Shown here piece by piece: positions 8,701 through 16,630 of a stretch of DNA of 24,850 bases (position 1 is the first letter of the stretch; every line of letters starts with the position of its first letter). Made by a program: the position numbers and the translations under genes. This stretch comes from a virus. The notes under the pieces are model-generated. The model saw only the letters and a list, made by a program, of their open reading frames with translations, made no database searches and was not told the DNA's origin. The stretch spans positions 1 through 24,850 of IMG/VR virus record IMGVR_UViG_3300031857_001293, one strand, 5' to 3'.

Positions 8701-8762
8701 GACCAAGGGCCTGTCTCAGCAGGAGGCTGAGGTGCAGCAAAACGTTCCCAGGGACCGGCCAT
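5709..8762 (-). CDS. Large putative ejection (internal virion) protein
   Basis: This 1017-residue protein is the last gene of the late operon. The N-terminus has two short GPWxxF repeats (residues 3-8 and 18-23), then glycine/alanine-rich, partly hydrophobic stretches (about 110-140 and 190-220) that could contact membrane. A charged region rich in Glu, Arg, Gln and Ala (about 265-380) is predicted to be helical or coiled-coil. I see no enzyme motif, including no clear lytic transglycosylase. Size, composition and position behind three other low-complexity proteins are typical of podovirus proteins injected with the DNA (compare the size and place of T7 gp16). The start ATG overlaps the preceding stop codon as TAATG, with GGAG about 9 bases upstream. 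Ejection-protein status is inferred, not shown by homology I can name. Confidence 0.72.
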   Translation of the reverse strand: MAGPWERFAAPQPPAETGPWSSFSEPAEETGRGGGALPFLNRGIASVLGMPVDLANLALKYTGMPVSDRPFGGSASIESGMSRFGRATGAQMVPGVDQQPETPAEYIGRGVGESVGMLVPGYGAARLAASSANPLVAGVGQRIAQAPVGSSTGRFGQFVAPASTVAGELASGAGAGAGRFVGEEYNPDSPYGGMIGELVGGVSPGLAGMLLRYGPTGLVTRAVGRAREAQADPTRAPGRLQSLTADPEAAAVAAETSTIADLTPAQRTQQPLLLSLERAVAKSDPTIEKSLRDRAEAAQATLLEETRALGGDPTQTRAFLENRRDRLNAALQARVEQARTQASERVAALEPQSTAEDASRVVREEFEKAYRAARKQENTLWNEIPKEVQIDTRPLFVEFDKLVADTARTQQQNIPEFARGFLAPNKKGERLLGDFEIPSELQGFRSEMLDIARRASDAGQPNQARIAGDLAKATLKTMNSLGDIGGPYALARDFSRRLNETFTEGPAGRLVDTRGGSPAIPAEMTLTSLIGQGGVQGGVAESALRVATSDPTNIGAGQNEVVQNAIQDYLTRSLRDRAVTAEGRLKPEAVESWMRSNEALLEQYPQLRETVTNALEAQTRARGAGARQIGVSRNLENPRETAIARFLEGNPNDAVTRIFRADNPVEAATSLRRSAARDSSGAALAGLRGAFVDNVLANSRQTGLNGEVFRGSTILEMLNGPKQRAVFEAVFSPEELNRLRQIGTEFTALERARGDLPDIGGIVVEPQNRLINRLLQLGGAAIGRKVSQVTGTGNIQTPAIASSALNNFFTNITSDRAARLISRAVTDPDPTLFAALMRDARLPGQQDQAVRRLQGWLAGPAGRALFEEESADPQQGVGSVQNIYGSVMNPAASLASTQSLINSPAMRNRIGAIFETPAYADLFTATLNREAQLFHRANQTSRNSSAAIGGFDQSLTRLVTQAVQNGQLDEARAVRITEMLASNNPTSVAAAIRALENVSNRQPEPINVNVMATRLPQ

Positions 8763-10327
8763 TATTCGCGACTCCAGTTGTTCTGGTCAGACGGATCACC
8801 GCCCGTGAAAGTGTAGCCGTCAATTACCTGACCCACTCGCGGAATTTGCGTATTGCGTGCGGTAGGGCGCTGACGGCGCGGAGGTGCAGCCTCTTCACGT
8901 TCCTGCGGAACACCAAGCGTAACCAGCAAGTTTCTAATATTGTTAGCCGCCTGCACTGCTTCTCTACGAGTGGTAACAGGAAGAGATGTGTCCCTACCTT
9001 CACGCTCTCGATTTGCCAAACTTGAACGCAGTGTTGTGTCAAGGGTTCTAATTCTTGCAACAAGCGTTTGTGGATCAGTTAGAGCGGACGGTTCAATATT
9101 AATTTCTTTACGAATGCGCTCTTGTTCTGCAACAGGAAAACGCGGATTATTAATTACAGAACGAATAATATCATTTTGAAAATTTGCAAACGTTTGACGA
9201 CGTTCTGTAAATTCAGGCGAAACCACGTTAACACCCGCCTGACCCAACACACGCTGCGCGTTTTCAGCCGCAGCCGGGCCAACACCCGTAGTAAATGGCG
9301 TTCTAGCCAAGTCATACAGCGATGCCACTGGTCGGGCACCTTCTGTCTCAGCAGGGCGAGCCGTACCGCTGCCAGCGGCAGCAGGAGCGGCAACAGGAGC
9401 CGCTGTCGTTGGGGCTGCGGTTGTTGGGGCAGCCGCCGGAAGCCCGGCAAGCGACGCCGCAGGCGCTGTCACGGGCCTCGACTCCCCTGTGATCCGGTTC
9501 ACAAGTTGTGGCGTTCCGGTAACGGGATCAGGAACGACGCTGTCAACATTATCAACAATTCGAGAAGCCGTTTGGCGATCAACATTGTAAGTAGACATCA
9601 TGTCATTGATTCGGGTTTCTCGCGCGCTTGGCTGATTACCCCGAAGATAGGCTTCAATCACTTTGCTGTTGATTGCACGACGTTCTGCCGCTTCTTGACC
9701 GGCAAGAGTTTGAAGCGATGCCAAATCCTGGCGGGCACCTGTCATCCGCAGTTCCTGAGCCCGCAAGCCCAGGGCGCGGCGATCAGCTTCTTCAGTCCTG
9801 CGGCCCTTGGCGTATTCGCTCATTTCCTTGCCGACGAGCGACAGGTTCTCAGCAAACTTGCCCGTTTTGGTGGGAGCACCAAAAGCCGCAGCCAAACGGA
9901 AATACATCTCGGCGCGAGATGTGGGGCTGTCGCTACGCTCAGACATTTGCCGAACCGCGTTAGAAAAAGCCTCAGTTTCGCTCCGAGCCGCCTGCTGGGC
10001 TTGTGCAAGCTGGGCACCGTAATTTGTGGTCGGGGTGGCATACCGCTGCAAAAGACTTTGTAGGTCCATCGTGCGGTTGTCGGATGCGGCAGGGATCGTT
10101 ACCCGAGCCGGTGGCGGTGCCGCAGAGCTTGCGCCTTCGGTGGTTACATCACTGCCAGCGCCATCAGCAGGATCAGCCTGACCGGAGCCATCGTTGTACG
10201 CCATCGCCATGTCATTGAGGCCGCCCTCGTCAAAACGACGACGCACTGAACCGCCCTTGGCGTAGGCCGACTTTTTGCTCGGGGCCCCGCGATATTTCTG
10301 GTTCAGCCGATACAGATCAGATTTCAT
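8762..10327 (-). CDS. Putative ejection/structural protein with GGDP C-terminal motif
   Basis: This is a 521-residue, alanine- and arginine-rich protein. The N-terminal 40 residues are basic with a YAKGGSVRRRF motif. Residues about 90-250 are charged and likely helical. A proline/alanine/threonine linker follows around 285-330 (repeats of APTTAAP type). The C-terminus has VGQVIDGYTFTGGDP followed by an Asn-Trp end. A GY-x-F-x-GGDP ending is one I recognise from proteins of podovirus ejection clusters. The gene has the strongest ribosome-binding site of the late block, GAGGAGG 6-7 bases before the ATG (10334-10340). That site lies across the stop codon of the 751-residue gene, so translation of the two is probably linked. 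No enzymatic motif is visible. Confidence 0.72.
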   Translation of the reverse strand: MKSDLYRLNQKYRGAPSKKSAYAKGGSVRRRFDEGGLNDMAMAYNDGSGQADPADGAGSDVTTEGASSAAPPPARVTIPAASDNRTMDLQSLLQRYATPTTNYGAQLAQAQQAARSETEAFSNAVRQMSERSDSPTSRAEMYFRLAAAFGAPTKTGKFAENLSLVGKEMSEYAKGRRTEEADRRALGLRAQELRMTGARQDLASLQTLAGQEAAERRAINSKVIEAYLRGNQPSARETRINDMMSTYNVDRQTASRIVDNVDSVVPDPVTGTPQLVNRITGESRPVTAPAASLAGLPAAAPTTAAPTTAAPVAAPAAAGSGTARPAETEGARPVASLYDLARTPFTTGVGPAAAENAQRVLGQAGVNVVSPEFTERRQTFANFQNDIIRSVINNPRFPVAEQERIRKEINIEPSALTDPQTLVARIRTLDTTLRSSLANREREGRDTSLPVTTRREAVQAANNIRNLLVTLGVPQEREEAAPPRRQRPTARNTQIPRVGQVIDGYTFTGGDPSDQNNWSRE

Positions 10328-10338
10328 ATCCAGCCTCC

Positions 10339-12594
10339 TCAGATGCTACCCAAAGCCTTGGCAGTATAGATGCCCGTGGCCAATTGCGACAGCGGCGACG
10401 GGCTATAACTGGCACCCGAGGTGCTACCCGTACTCGTCTGCACGGTTGGCACAGAGGGTGCGATACCGCGTATCTGCGTGCTGAGCCAATCCAATTGCTT
10501 CTGCGGATACAGCCGATCTTCCTCGGCCTTAGCACGGTCACGGTCAAAAATCCGCTGCACCATGTTTTGCTGAGCGGCACCAGCAGACTCAAGAGCCGCC
10601 GCATCCGCCGTTCTGAGGGCCTGATTTTGACGCGCCATCTCGCTGACATTCTGCAACGCCGACATCTGACGCACATAATCCTGGGCCTGGGCGGCTTGTG
10701 CCTGCTGCACCGCAGACAAACCATACTGTTGCTGAGCCTGACCGGCAGACGTCTGCATCTGGCCAATGTTGGCAAGAGTTTGCATCTGCTGACCGGTAAG
10801 CTGGCCGGATGTCTGACCCAAATTGGTGAGAGCTTGTAACTGCTGACCGGTAAGCTGTCCGGTGGTTTGGCCGAGATTTGCAAAAATATTGGCCTGCTGG
10901 CCTGTAAGTTGGCCTGCGGTTTGGCCAACATTGGCGAGGTTTTGCGCTTGCTGAGCAGTAAGCTGACCGGATGTTTGGCCGATATTAGCAAGGCTCTGCG
11001 CCTGCTGAGCGGTTAGCTGACCGGAAGACTGACCCATGTTGATAAGATTTTGTGCTTCTTGATTAGTAAGCTGTCCTGCTGACTGACCGAGGTTGGTAAG
11101 AGCTTGCATCTGCTGGTTGGTAAGCTGACCATAAGTCTGACCAATGTTAGTCAGATTTTGCATTTGCTGATTTGTAAGCTGGCCGGTGGTCTGACCCAAG
11201 TTGGTAAGAGCCTGCAACTGCTGAGCTGTGAGCTGACCCGTGGTCTGGCCCAAGTTGGTAAGAGCTTGCATCTGCTGGCCAGTGAGCTGACCGGCGGTCT
11301 GGCCAAGGTTACCGTACTGGGCACCACCCTGAAGAACGCGCGACAAGTCTGCGCCGCTGATGCTGCCCACGGTGCCAGCCAACTGAGCCTGCCGCGCCAG
11401 ATCGGCTTGGGCGGCGCTGAGAGACTGACCATAACCCTGTTGTGCCGCTTGAGACTGCTCTCTAAGGATGGCCTCCTGCGTGTCTCGCAGGGCGCGAGAA
11501 CCAAACTCACCCATACGGTTGGAACCGAACTGCCCGGCCTTGATGAAAGCGTCGGAGACCTGCGGCAGCAGGTTCTCGGACAAGTTTCGGGCACCCTGCT
11601 TTGCAATGACATCCAGCACGCCCTGCTGATAGGGCGACATATACTGGCCGACCTGTGAGGCCGAAGTCTGACCAGCGGCGGTGAGGTAGGGACTAGCTGC
11701 TGTCAGCGCGCGCTCGGCAAGAGATTGGGCAGTAGTGTTCTCGGCCTTGTTCAACAGCGGCTGCGCCGCGCCCACAATGTCCATCGACCCGGCGCGATTA
11801 AGGTACGGCTGCGCCGCGCCCACGATGTCCAGGGCACCGGCGCGATCAAGGTATGGCTGGGCTGAACCTATAACATCCAAAGCCGACGCGCGCTGAAGAT
11901 ACGGATCAGCGGCTTTAACGTTGTCAAGGGCGTTGGCTTTGTCAAAATATTTTTGAGCCGCTCCGATGCCACTCTTTGACGCGGCTTGATCAAAATAAAA
12001 TTTGGCAGCGCCTGCAATATCTTGCGATGCGGCTCGTTCAAGATAAGGCTGCGCCGCCCCTGTAATATTTTGAGATGCGGCTTGACCCAAATAAGGCTGT
12101 GCGGCCCCCATGAGATTTTGAGAGGCGGCTTGGCCCATATACGGCTGGGCTGATCCCAAAATATCTTGAGACCCAGCGCGCTGAAGATAAGGCTGGGCGA
12201 CCCCGGCAATGTCCATCCCGGCGGCTTGGCCATACAATTGCTGGCCAGCGTTAAGGCTTGAACCGACCAAATCTTGCCGAAGATACGGAGCCTGACCGGC
12301 TCTAAGCTGATCCGCGGTTCCCCTGCCGGAAAAATCCTTCATGCCCGTGCTGGCAAAAGTCATGTCGGGCTGGTATGCCCCGACGTTCTTGTTTACGAGG
12401 TCATACGCCTGCAATTGCTGCGGCGCGAAGCCTGCAAGCCTCTCGCCTTTATATGCTTCATATGGCCGGTTAGCTATATTGGTGGATGTTTGAATTAAAT
12501 TGTAAATAGCATCTTGCATCCACTTCGGTGTTTCCGAAGTGTTTTGTGCATACGATGTGGCAACTTGCGGCTCGCCCTGAAACAAACTAGCCAT
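10339..12594 (-). CDS. Repeat-rich virion protein with 16- and 18-residue arrays
   Basis: This is a 751-residue Gln/Ala-rich protein. Residues 1-116 form a non-repetitive head. Residues 117-292 are eleven units of 16 residues (consensus AQPYLxRAxSxDIxGA). Residues 293-430 are a helical, non-repetitive middle. Residues 431-610 are ten units of 18 residues (consensus GQTxGQLTxQQxQxLxNL). The C-terminal 140 residues include a charged helix and a Ser/Thr tail. No enzyme motif is present. An 18-residue period equals five alpha-helical turns, and a 16-residue period also permits regular helical packing, so long rods or stacked helices are plausible. Its place between two other putative ejection proteins favours an injected or tail-interior protein; a ruler-like role is an alternative. 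The ATG overlaps the upstream stop codon as TGATG, with AGGGAG as ribosome-binding site. Confidence 0.75.
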   Translation of the reverse strand: MASLFQGEPQVATSYAQNTSETPKWMQDAIYNLIQTSTNIANRPYEAYKGERLAGFAPQQLQAYDLVNKNVGAYQPDMTFASTGMKDFSGRGTADQLRAGQAPYLRQDLVGSSLNAGQQLYGQAAGMDIAGVAQPYLQRAGSQDILGSAQPYMGQAASQNLMGAAQPYLGQAASQNITGAAQPYLERAASQDIAGAAKFYFDQAASKSGIGAAQKYFDKANALDNVKAADPYLQRASALDVIGSAQPYLDRAGALDIVGAAQPYLNRAGSMDIVGAAQPLLNKAENTTAQSLAERALTAASPYLTAAGQTSASQVGQYMSPYQQGVLDVIAKQGARNLSENLLPQVSDAFIKAGQFGSNRMGEFGSRALRDTQEAILREQSQAAQQGYGQSLSAAQADLARQAQLAGTVGSISGADLSRVLQGGAQYGNLGQTAGQLTGQQMQALTNLGQTTGQLTAQQLQALTNLGQTTGQLTNQQMQNLTNIGQTYGQLTNQQMQALTNLGQSAGQLTNQEAQNLINMGQSSGQLTAQQAQSLANIGQTSGQLTAQQAQNLANVGQTAGQLTGQQANIFANLGQTTGQLTGQQLQALTNLGQTSGQLTGQQMQTLANIGQMQTSAGQAQQQYGLSAVQQAQAAQAQDYVRQMSALQNVSEMARQNQALRTADAAALESAGAAQQNMVQRIFDRDRAKAEEDRLYPQKQLDWLSTQIRGIAPSVPTVQTSTGSTSGASYSPSPLSQLATGIYTAKALGSI
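10765..11304 (-). repeat. In-frame tandem repeat, 10 units of 54 bp
   Basis: Ten consecutive 18-residue units inside the 751-residue protein (residues 431-610), all exactly 54 bp without insertions. The invariant core is GQ-x2-GQLT, then usually QQ and LxNL/I. Units differ mostly at three or four positions, and the DNA repeats are similar enough to recombine. This is coding sequence, with no spacers between units. Confidence 0.95.
11719..12246 (-). repeat. In-frame tandem repeat, 11 units of 48 bp
   Basis: Eleven consecutive 16-residue units (residues 117-292 of the same protein), exact 48-bp period. The middle units follow AQPYLxRAxSxDIxGA. The first unit, two units near residues 197-228 and the last unit are more divergent, as expected for an old array with degenerate edges. 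Confidence 0.93.
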
Positions 12595-14555
12595 CAGGCA
12601 ACTCCCTTCAAATAGGTAAGCGGCGATTTAGCATCCGGGCTGAATTTACCTCGGGCGAGGGTTTTGCCTTTGTGCTTGCGGATTTCCGCCCGCATTTCAT
12701 CCAACCGCTTTGCACCAGCCTTGCTTGATCCATCACCAAGCATGGCGACGGTTTCCGCGTCGATAACATACTCGCCATCAGAAAGTTTGGCATCAATTTC
12801 ATCCGAGCGCCCGGTGCCGCCGCCTCGCACAAAACGAGACATGGCGTTCAAGCCGCCCTGCGCCATTGTCGGGGCCTTGTTGTACTCGCCGCTGCTGACC
12901 CGGTTCCAGTTTTGTGCCATGAACTGATCGAGCGTAAGGTTGCTGCTTGCAGCGTCTGCTGAAAGTTTGTCCCAGTCCCACACGATACTCGGGCGGTTGA
13001 AATATTCTTGCTGAGTGGGGGATAGGTTTCTGATCGCGCTCTGCACGGCGGGAGGCGCGGTTTTAGACGAACCCATGCCAGACAACGCCGCGAGAGCGGC
13101 ACCGCCCGCGAGAAGCGGACCCAGCCGACCCAGAGTGCCACTGGATTCACCAGGGGGTTCCGGCGGAATAGTGTTGGAAAGAGGATAGCCCTGTGCATCA
13201 AGTGCAACAGGGACCGTGTTGTCCGGGTAAATATCATTAAAAAATTGACTACCCGGCCCAAATTGAGATGCGGGTGCCGGATTTGTAACAGGCGCGCCTA
13301 AACCAGAAACTCCTGTGAGTGCTGGCATCGCTGCGGTTGTTGTAGATGCGTCAGCCGTGGGTGCCACACCCGTGGCAATTTGTTGGTTGCCTTCGCCGCC
13401 GAAATCATAACTGGCAACCGGGCTGGCAGTGGATGCTGCCGGGGCCGCGCCGTTTGTCGTGTCGGCAGCAGGGGTGCCATCGGGCCGCAAGGCGGCTCCG
13501 ATGTCCGGCAACGCTGGTAAGTTGTTTCTCATAAACCCACCAGCAAGACCGCCAAGAGCCGAAAGACCACCAGCCTGCAAAGCGTCTGAAGGCGATTGTC
13601 CTGCGGTGATAGCGCGGCCAAAACCTCGCGTTGCGTCCGAAACCACTTGGCTTATGGCGGGGTTTTCAATTCCGAGACCACCGAGCCCGCTAATAGTCGA
13701 ACCGATTGCGCCAGTGACCGCCCCGGTGAGCGGATCGCGGCCTTGTATGGCTGCTGCGCCAGCACCTGCCGCCGCGTTGCCAAGGGCGTTGGCCATACCT
13801 TCCGACAGACCCAAATTGAGTCCGCTGTTGATGCCACCGCCCAGAACATCACCAAGTCCTGCGCCAATACCGCCGGTTACCGCCCCCATCAGCGGATTTC
13901 CACCAGCGATTGCAGATGAGGCTGCGCCCAAGGCCGCGCCACCCAGAGCAATCGCCCCCGTGCTTGCGGAACCAAGCAACCCGCCAGTGAGGGCACTACC
14001 GATAATTCCACCGACACCCGGGATGATAGCGCCGAGAACGATGGGCGCAACCGCCGCCAAAACCTTGCCCCATTTTACTTTTTTAAGCCAGCTTTTGTAT
14101 TCACGAAGTCCGGTGTTTGGGTTGATCGTACCCGAACCACCCGCACGACGAAGCATGGCGGCTTCGCGCGGGTTGACGTGGGCTAACTCGGTATCACCGC
14201 CTCGACCTTGCGCGGCCAATTGCCGGGCAGCAACGGTCAAGCCACCCCGAGCGTAACCCTTTTTAGAAATGCGATCTTGCAAGCCGTAAAAAGCGACGAG
14301 CAGGGACACAATATAAACTTGGTCGTACTGCTTGGGCAGCATCTCTTCATCAACCATGTCATCGGCAATGGCCTTTGACCTGATTTCTGCGTACTTATTA
14401 GGATTTTTAATAATCTTTTCAAGGGTCTCAATACCCTCATCCAGATCGTCTGGCATGATTGGCATATTGATGACGGCGCGCTCCATGGCGTCCACCGCCT
14501 GGGCGAATTTCGGATCGCTTTGAGCGATCTGCATGATTTGTTCGCGCATCGACAT
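12594..14555 (-). CDS. Putative ejection protein with glycine-rich membrane-active region
   Basis: This 653-residue protein has an acidic helical N-terminus (1-95), then GYARGG (100-105). A long Gly/Ala/Ile/Leu-rich region follows (about 165-345), with several hydrophobic stretches and two related PL-x-GAVTG-x-IG segments (221-230 and 276-285). After that come a Pro/Ser/Thr/Ala-rich linker (350-480) and a conserved C-terminus with DEIDAKLSDGEYVIDAETV (585-603), LGDG and a basic end with SPLTYL. I recognise the LSDGEYV...LGDG...hK pattern as a recurrent ending in podovirus internal proteins. The glycine-rich middle could insert into membrane during DNA delivery. GGAG lies 9 bases before the ATG. 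Gene order (after the nozzle and a 77-residue protein) agrees with an ejection-protein role, which remains inferred. Confidence 0.75.
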   Translation of the reverse strand: MSMREQIMQIAQSDPKFAQAVDAMERAVINMPIMPDDLDEGIETLEKIIKNPNKYAEIRSKAIADDMVDEEMLPKQYDQVYIVSLLVAFYGLQDRISKKGYARGGLTVAARQLAAQGRGGDTELAHVNPREAAMLRRAGGSGTINPNTGLREYKSWLKKVKWGKVLAAVAPIVLGAIIPGVGGIIGSALTGGLLGSASTGAIALGGAALGAASSAIAGGNPLMGAVTGGIGAGLGDVLGGGINSGLNLGLSEGMANALGNAAAGAGAAAIQGRDPLTGAVTGAIGSTISGLGGLGIENPAISQVVSDATRGFGRAITAGQSPSDALQAGGLSALGGLAGGFMRNNLPALPDIGAALRPDGTPAADTTNGAAPAASTASPVASYDFGGEGNQQIATGVAPTADASTTTAAMPALTGVSGLGAPVTNPAPASQFGPGSQFFNDIYPDNTVPVALDAQGYPLSNTIPPEPPGESSGTLGRLGPLLAGGAALAALSGMGSSKTAPPAVQSAIRNLSPTQQEYFNRPSIVWDWDKLSADAASSNLTLDQFMAQNWNRVSSGEYNKAPTMAQGGLNAMSRFVRGGGTGRSDEIDAKLSDGEYVIDAETVAMLGDGSSKAGAKRLDEMRAEIRKHKGKTLARGKFSPDAKSPLTYLKGVA

Positions 14556-14561
14556 GCTATA

Positions 14562-14795
14562 TCACTCCAGAGTTTGGCAGAACCGTTCTGCCCATTCGTG
14601 CCAATTGTCAAAAGCGTATGGGATTGGCATGTTTTCTTTAAGGGTCATGTTGTTTATAAACTGCATGGCCCAGTTTTGCCATTGATCTTCGATGTCCAGC
14701 CGACCGAATGCCCCGAACGAATCCAGATCAAGCGCAATTTGATCTGCCCAATCCCTAAGCCCCATGCCGGTTGGCAGCGTGACCCTGGGCCTCAT
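14562..14795 (-). CDS. Small conserved phage protein between nozzle and ejection proteins
   Basis: This is a 77-residue protein rich in Trp, Asp, Asn and Phe. It begins RPRVTLPTGMGLRDWADQIA and carries a later WHEWAERFC segment. Its start overlaps the nozzle-gene stop codon by 4 bases (ATGA) and it ends 6 bases before the next start, so it fills the gap exactly, which is strong evidence that it is translated. The aromatic, acidic composition with no transmembrane helix suggests a small virion or assembly protein. I do not know a function for it. Confidence 0.7.
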   Translation of the reverse strand: MRPRVTLPTGMGLRDWADQIALDLDSFGAFGRLDIEDQWQNWAMQFINNMTLKENMPIPYAFDNWHEWAERFCQTLE

Positions 14796-16630
14796 CCAAG
14801 CACCGTCTTGTCGCCGCTGCTCATGTGGCCGATGATCTGGCCCATCTGGTAATCACCATAGACCGCGTTGCTCTCAAACCGCACGCGAAGCTCCCGGCGC
14901 TGTTCCTTCAGCATGACGATCTGCTCAAACGGCATCCCGGCAGTTTCAGGGAACTCAAACTGCGTGCTGTAGACCTCGGGCGCGCGGGCATTCGCTCGAC
15001 CGGTCACCTGCACCGTCATTGGGCCACTCTGAACAAAGTCAGGCTCAATCGCGGTGATGCGGATATATTCGTTTTTACCCTGCACCAGTTGTGAGATGTC
15101 AGCCGTCTCAAAATACGAAAGGATGGGGCGGATGTTCGGGCCGTCATATTCGTCGGTCAGTTGCTCATGCACCCAGACCCGGTATCCCGACCCGGTGTCT
15201 TCGACGCCCGTCAGGATCGGGGCGGCAAACGAATTGTTGAACTGCCCGGCAGAGCGGCCATAGTTGGGCAGTTCGGTGTCGTACCAGCAATTTTCGCGCA
15301 CGTTGTATATCACGGCGTGGGTGCATTCGGTCGCGTCGCCGCGCGGATAGCACCACCAGACTTCACCAAAGCGCGGAACCTTGAAGGCGAAAACCCGGCT
15401 GCGCTGGTTTTGGTTCAGGCCATCGAAAAACCAGTTCAAGTTCATCGAGTTGGGCACTTCGCGCACCACACCGTTGAACATCATGAACCGGTCAACGCCG
15501 CACCAGAAGAACACGCCGTCATAATCCACAACGCACTGCGGCGACATGATCGAGGTATCAGTGGCGATGATGTCAAACTGGAAGACCGTAGCGCCCCCGG
15601 TGAAAGTGGCGCGCAATACGGCGTCAAACGCCCAGAAGATCCCCGCCGGGGCGGTGCCAGAACCGGCACGCAGCGGGAAGCCTTTGATGATCTTCTGGCC
15701 CCAGACGCGCGCCAGGCCAGAACCGCTGCCTGTCAGGTTGGTGGGCTCGCCTGGCACCGACCAGCCGATGATGCCGTCCGTGCCGTAATAGAATAAATAG
15801 GGGTGCAGGGAAACAATCCCACCCGTCACATTGGCATCCGGCGGCAGGCTGATCGACTTTAAGTCACCTGTTCCGAGCACCTCACCAAAAAAGATTTGAC
15901 CACCCTCGTCATTGCAGATGCAACGCTCGTTGGGGGCCACATGGGAAATCAGATAGTTCTGGCTGGTGGATGAATCATATTGGTAGTCGAACATCCACAT
16001 GTTGCGTATCGAATTGGTCAGCGCAAACGAACCGCCATACATATCGGTTTTTGTGAATGTGATTGTGGTTGCCGTGACCAGCACCACAAACCGGTTAGGG
16101 TCAGACCCGGCACCGATGGCCGCGCTGATCGTAATGACCGACCCAACAGCGACAGCGGTGTATTCCGGTGAGGAGGTGTGAGCGTTGATGTTGGCGGCTA
16201 CCGCTGTCGCCGTGGTCGCCAGATTAGTGGTGAAAGCCACCGCCCCTGACATGATATTCACGCCGTCAACCGTGATCATGTTGACCGACCCCGCCGCGCC
16301 GCCGGTCAGTGTCACCGTGCCTGTAGCGGCCACGGCGATGGGTGTCCGGTCGGTCACAATTGAGCTATTGCCGGTTGCATCAATTGTGAAGCGGTCTAGC
16401 GTGGTCGCGCCGCCCGAGTGGCAATACACAAAGTTCTGCTGCGTGAAAGTTGAGAAGCCCCGGCTGATCTCTTGAAGGTATTTCTGGGTGGATCGGTATC
16501 CGCCCATTTTGCGAGGCAATGCGCGCTGCCAGCGCACCCACTGACCGTCAACGTAGAAGTCGCCCTCGAATTTCGTCCCGTCCCGCTTAATACCCGCATT
16601 GGATTTCAGAACGACCGTGTTCACAGGCAT
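14792..16630 (-). CDS. Tail nozzle-like (P22 gp10 / T7 gp12-like) short-tail protein with inserted domain
   Basis: This 612-residue, beta-rich protein starts PVNTVVLKSNAGIKRDGTK, followed by FVDGQWVRWQ-like and PRKMGGYRSTQ segments. Then come many strands ending in aromatic and glycine turns (MWMFDYQY, LFYYGTDGIIGWSVPGEP, FFWCGVDRFMMFNGV, VWWCYP), the pattern of a beta-propeller/tail-tube nozzle. Residues about 99-196 look like a separate domain inserted into this fold (VTLTGGAAGSVNMITVDGVNI, then NINAHTSSPEY and VGSVITI). It would form the lower short tail through which DNA leaves. The gene follows the adaptor gene with one fibre gene between, and its ATG overlaps the fibre stop codon as TGATG. 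I base the assignment on fold pattern and order, not on a named catalytic motif. Confidence 0.68.
   Translation of the reverse strand: MPVNTVVLKSNAGIKRDGTKFEGDFYVDGQWVRWQRALPRKMGGYRSTQKYLQEISRGFSTFTQQNFVYCHSGGATTLDRFTIDATGNSSIVTDRTPIAVAATGTVTLTGGAAGSVNMITVDGVNIMSGAVAFTTNLATTATAVAANINAHTSSPEYTAVAVGSVITISAAIGAGSDPNRFVVLVTATTITFTKTDMYGGSFALTNSIRNMWMFDYQYDSSTSQNYLISHVAPNERCICNDEGGQIFFGEVLGTGDLKSISLPPDANVTGGIVSLHPYLFYYGTDGIIGWSVPGEPTNLTGSGSGLARVWGQKIIKGFPLRAGSGTAPAGIFWAFDAVLRATFTGGATVFQFDIIATDTSIMSPQCVVDYDGVFFWCGVDRFMMFNGVVREVPNSMNLNWFFDGLNQNQRSRVFAFKVPRFGEVWWCYPRGDATECTHAVIYNVRENCWYDTELPNYGRSAGQFNNSFAAPILTGVEDTGSGYRVWVHEQLTDEYDGPNIRPILSYFETADISQLVQGKNEYIRITAIEPDFVQSGPMTVQVTGRANARAPEVYSTQFEFPETAGMPFEQIVMLKEQRRELRVRFESNAVYGDYQMGQIIGHMSSGDKTVLG

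Noticed and set aside
9122-10063. Plus-strand open frame of 313 residues, Arg/Ser-rich
   Set aside because: It is a shadow of the Ala/Arg-rich 521-residue protein; no motif and no operon on that strand.
10765-11304. Regular 54-bp repeats considered as a CRISPR-like array
   Set aside because: Units follow each other directly, without unique spacers, and are in frame within a protein gene.
13429-14256. Plus-strand open frame of 275 residues, Pro/Ala/Arg-rich
   Set aside because: It is a mirror of the Gly/Ala-rich region of the 653-residue protein. There is no ribosome-binding site or neighbour in that orientation.
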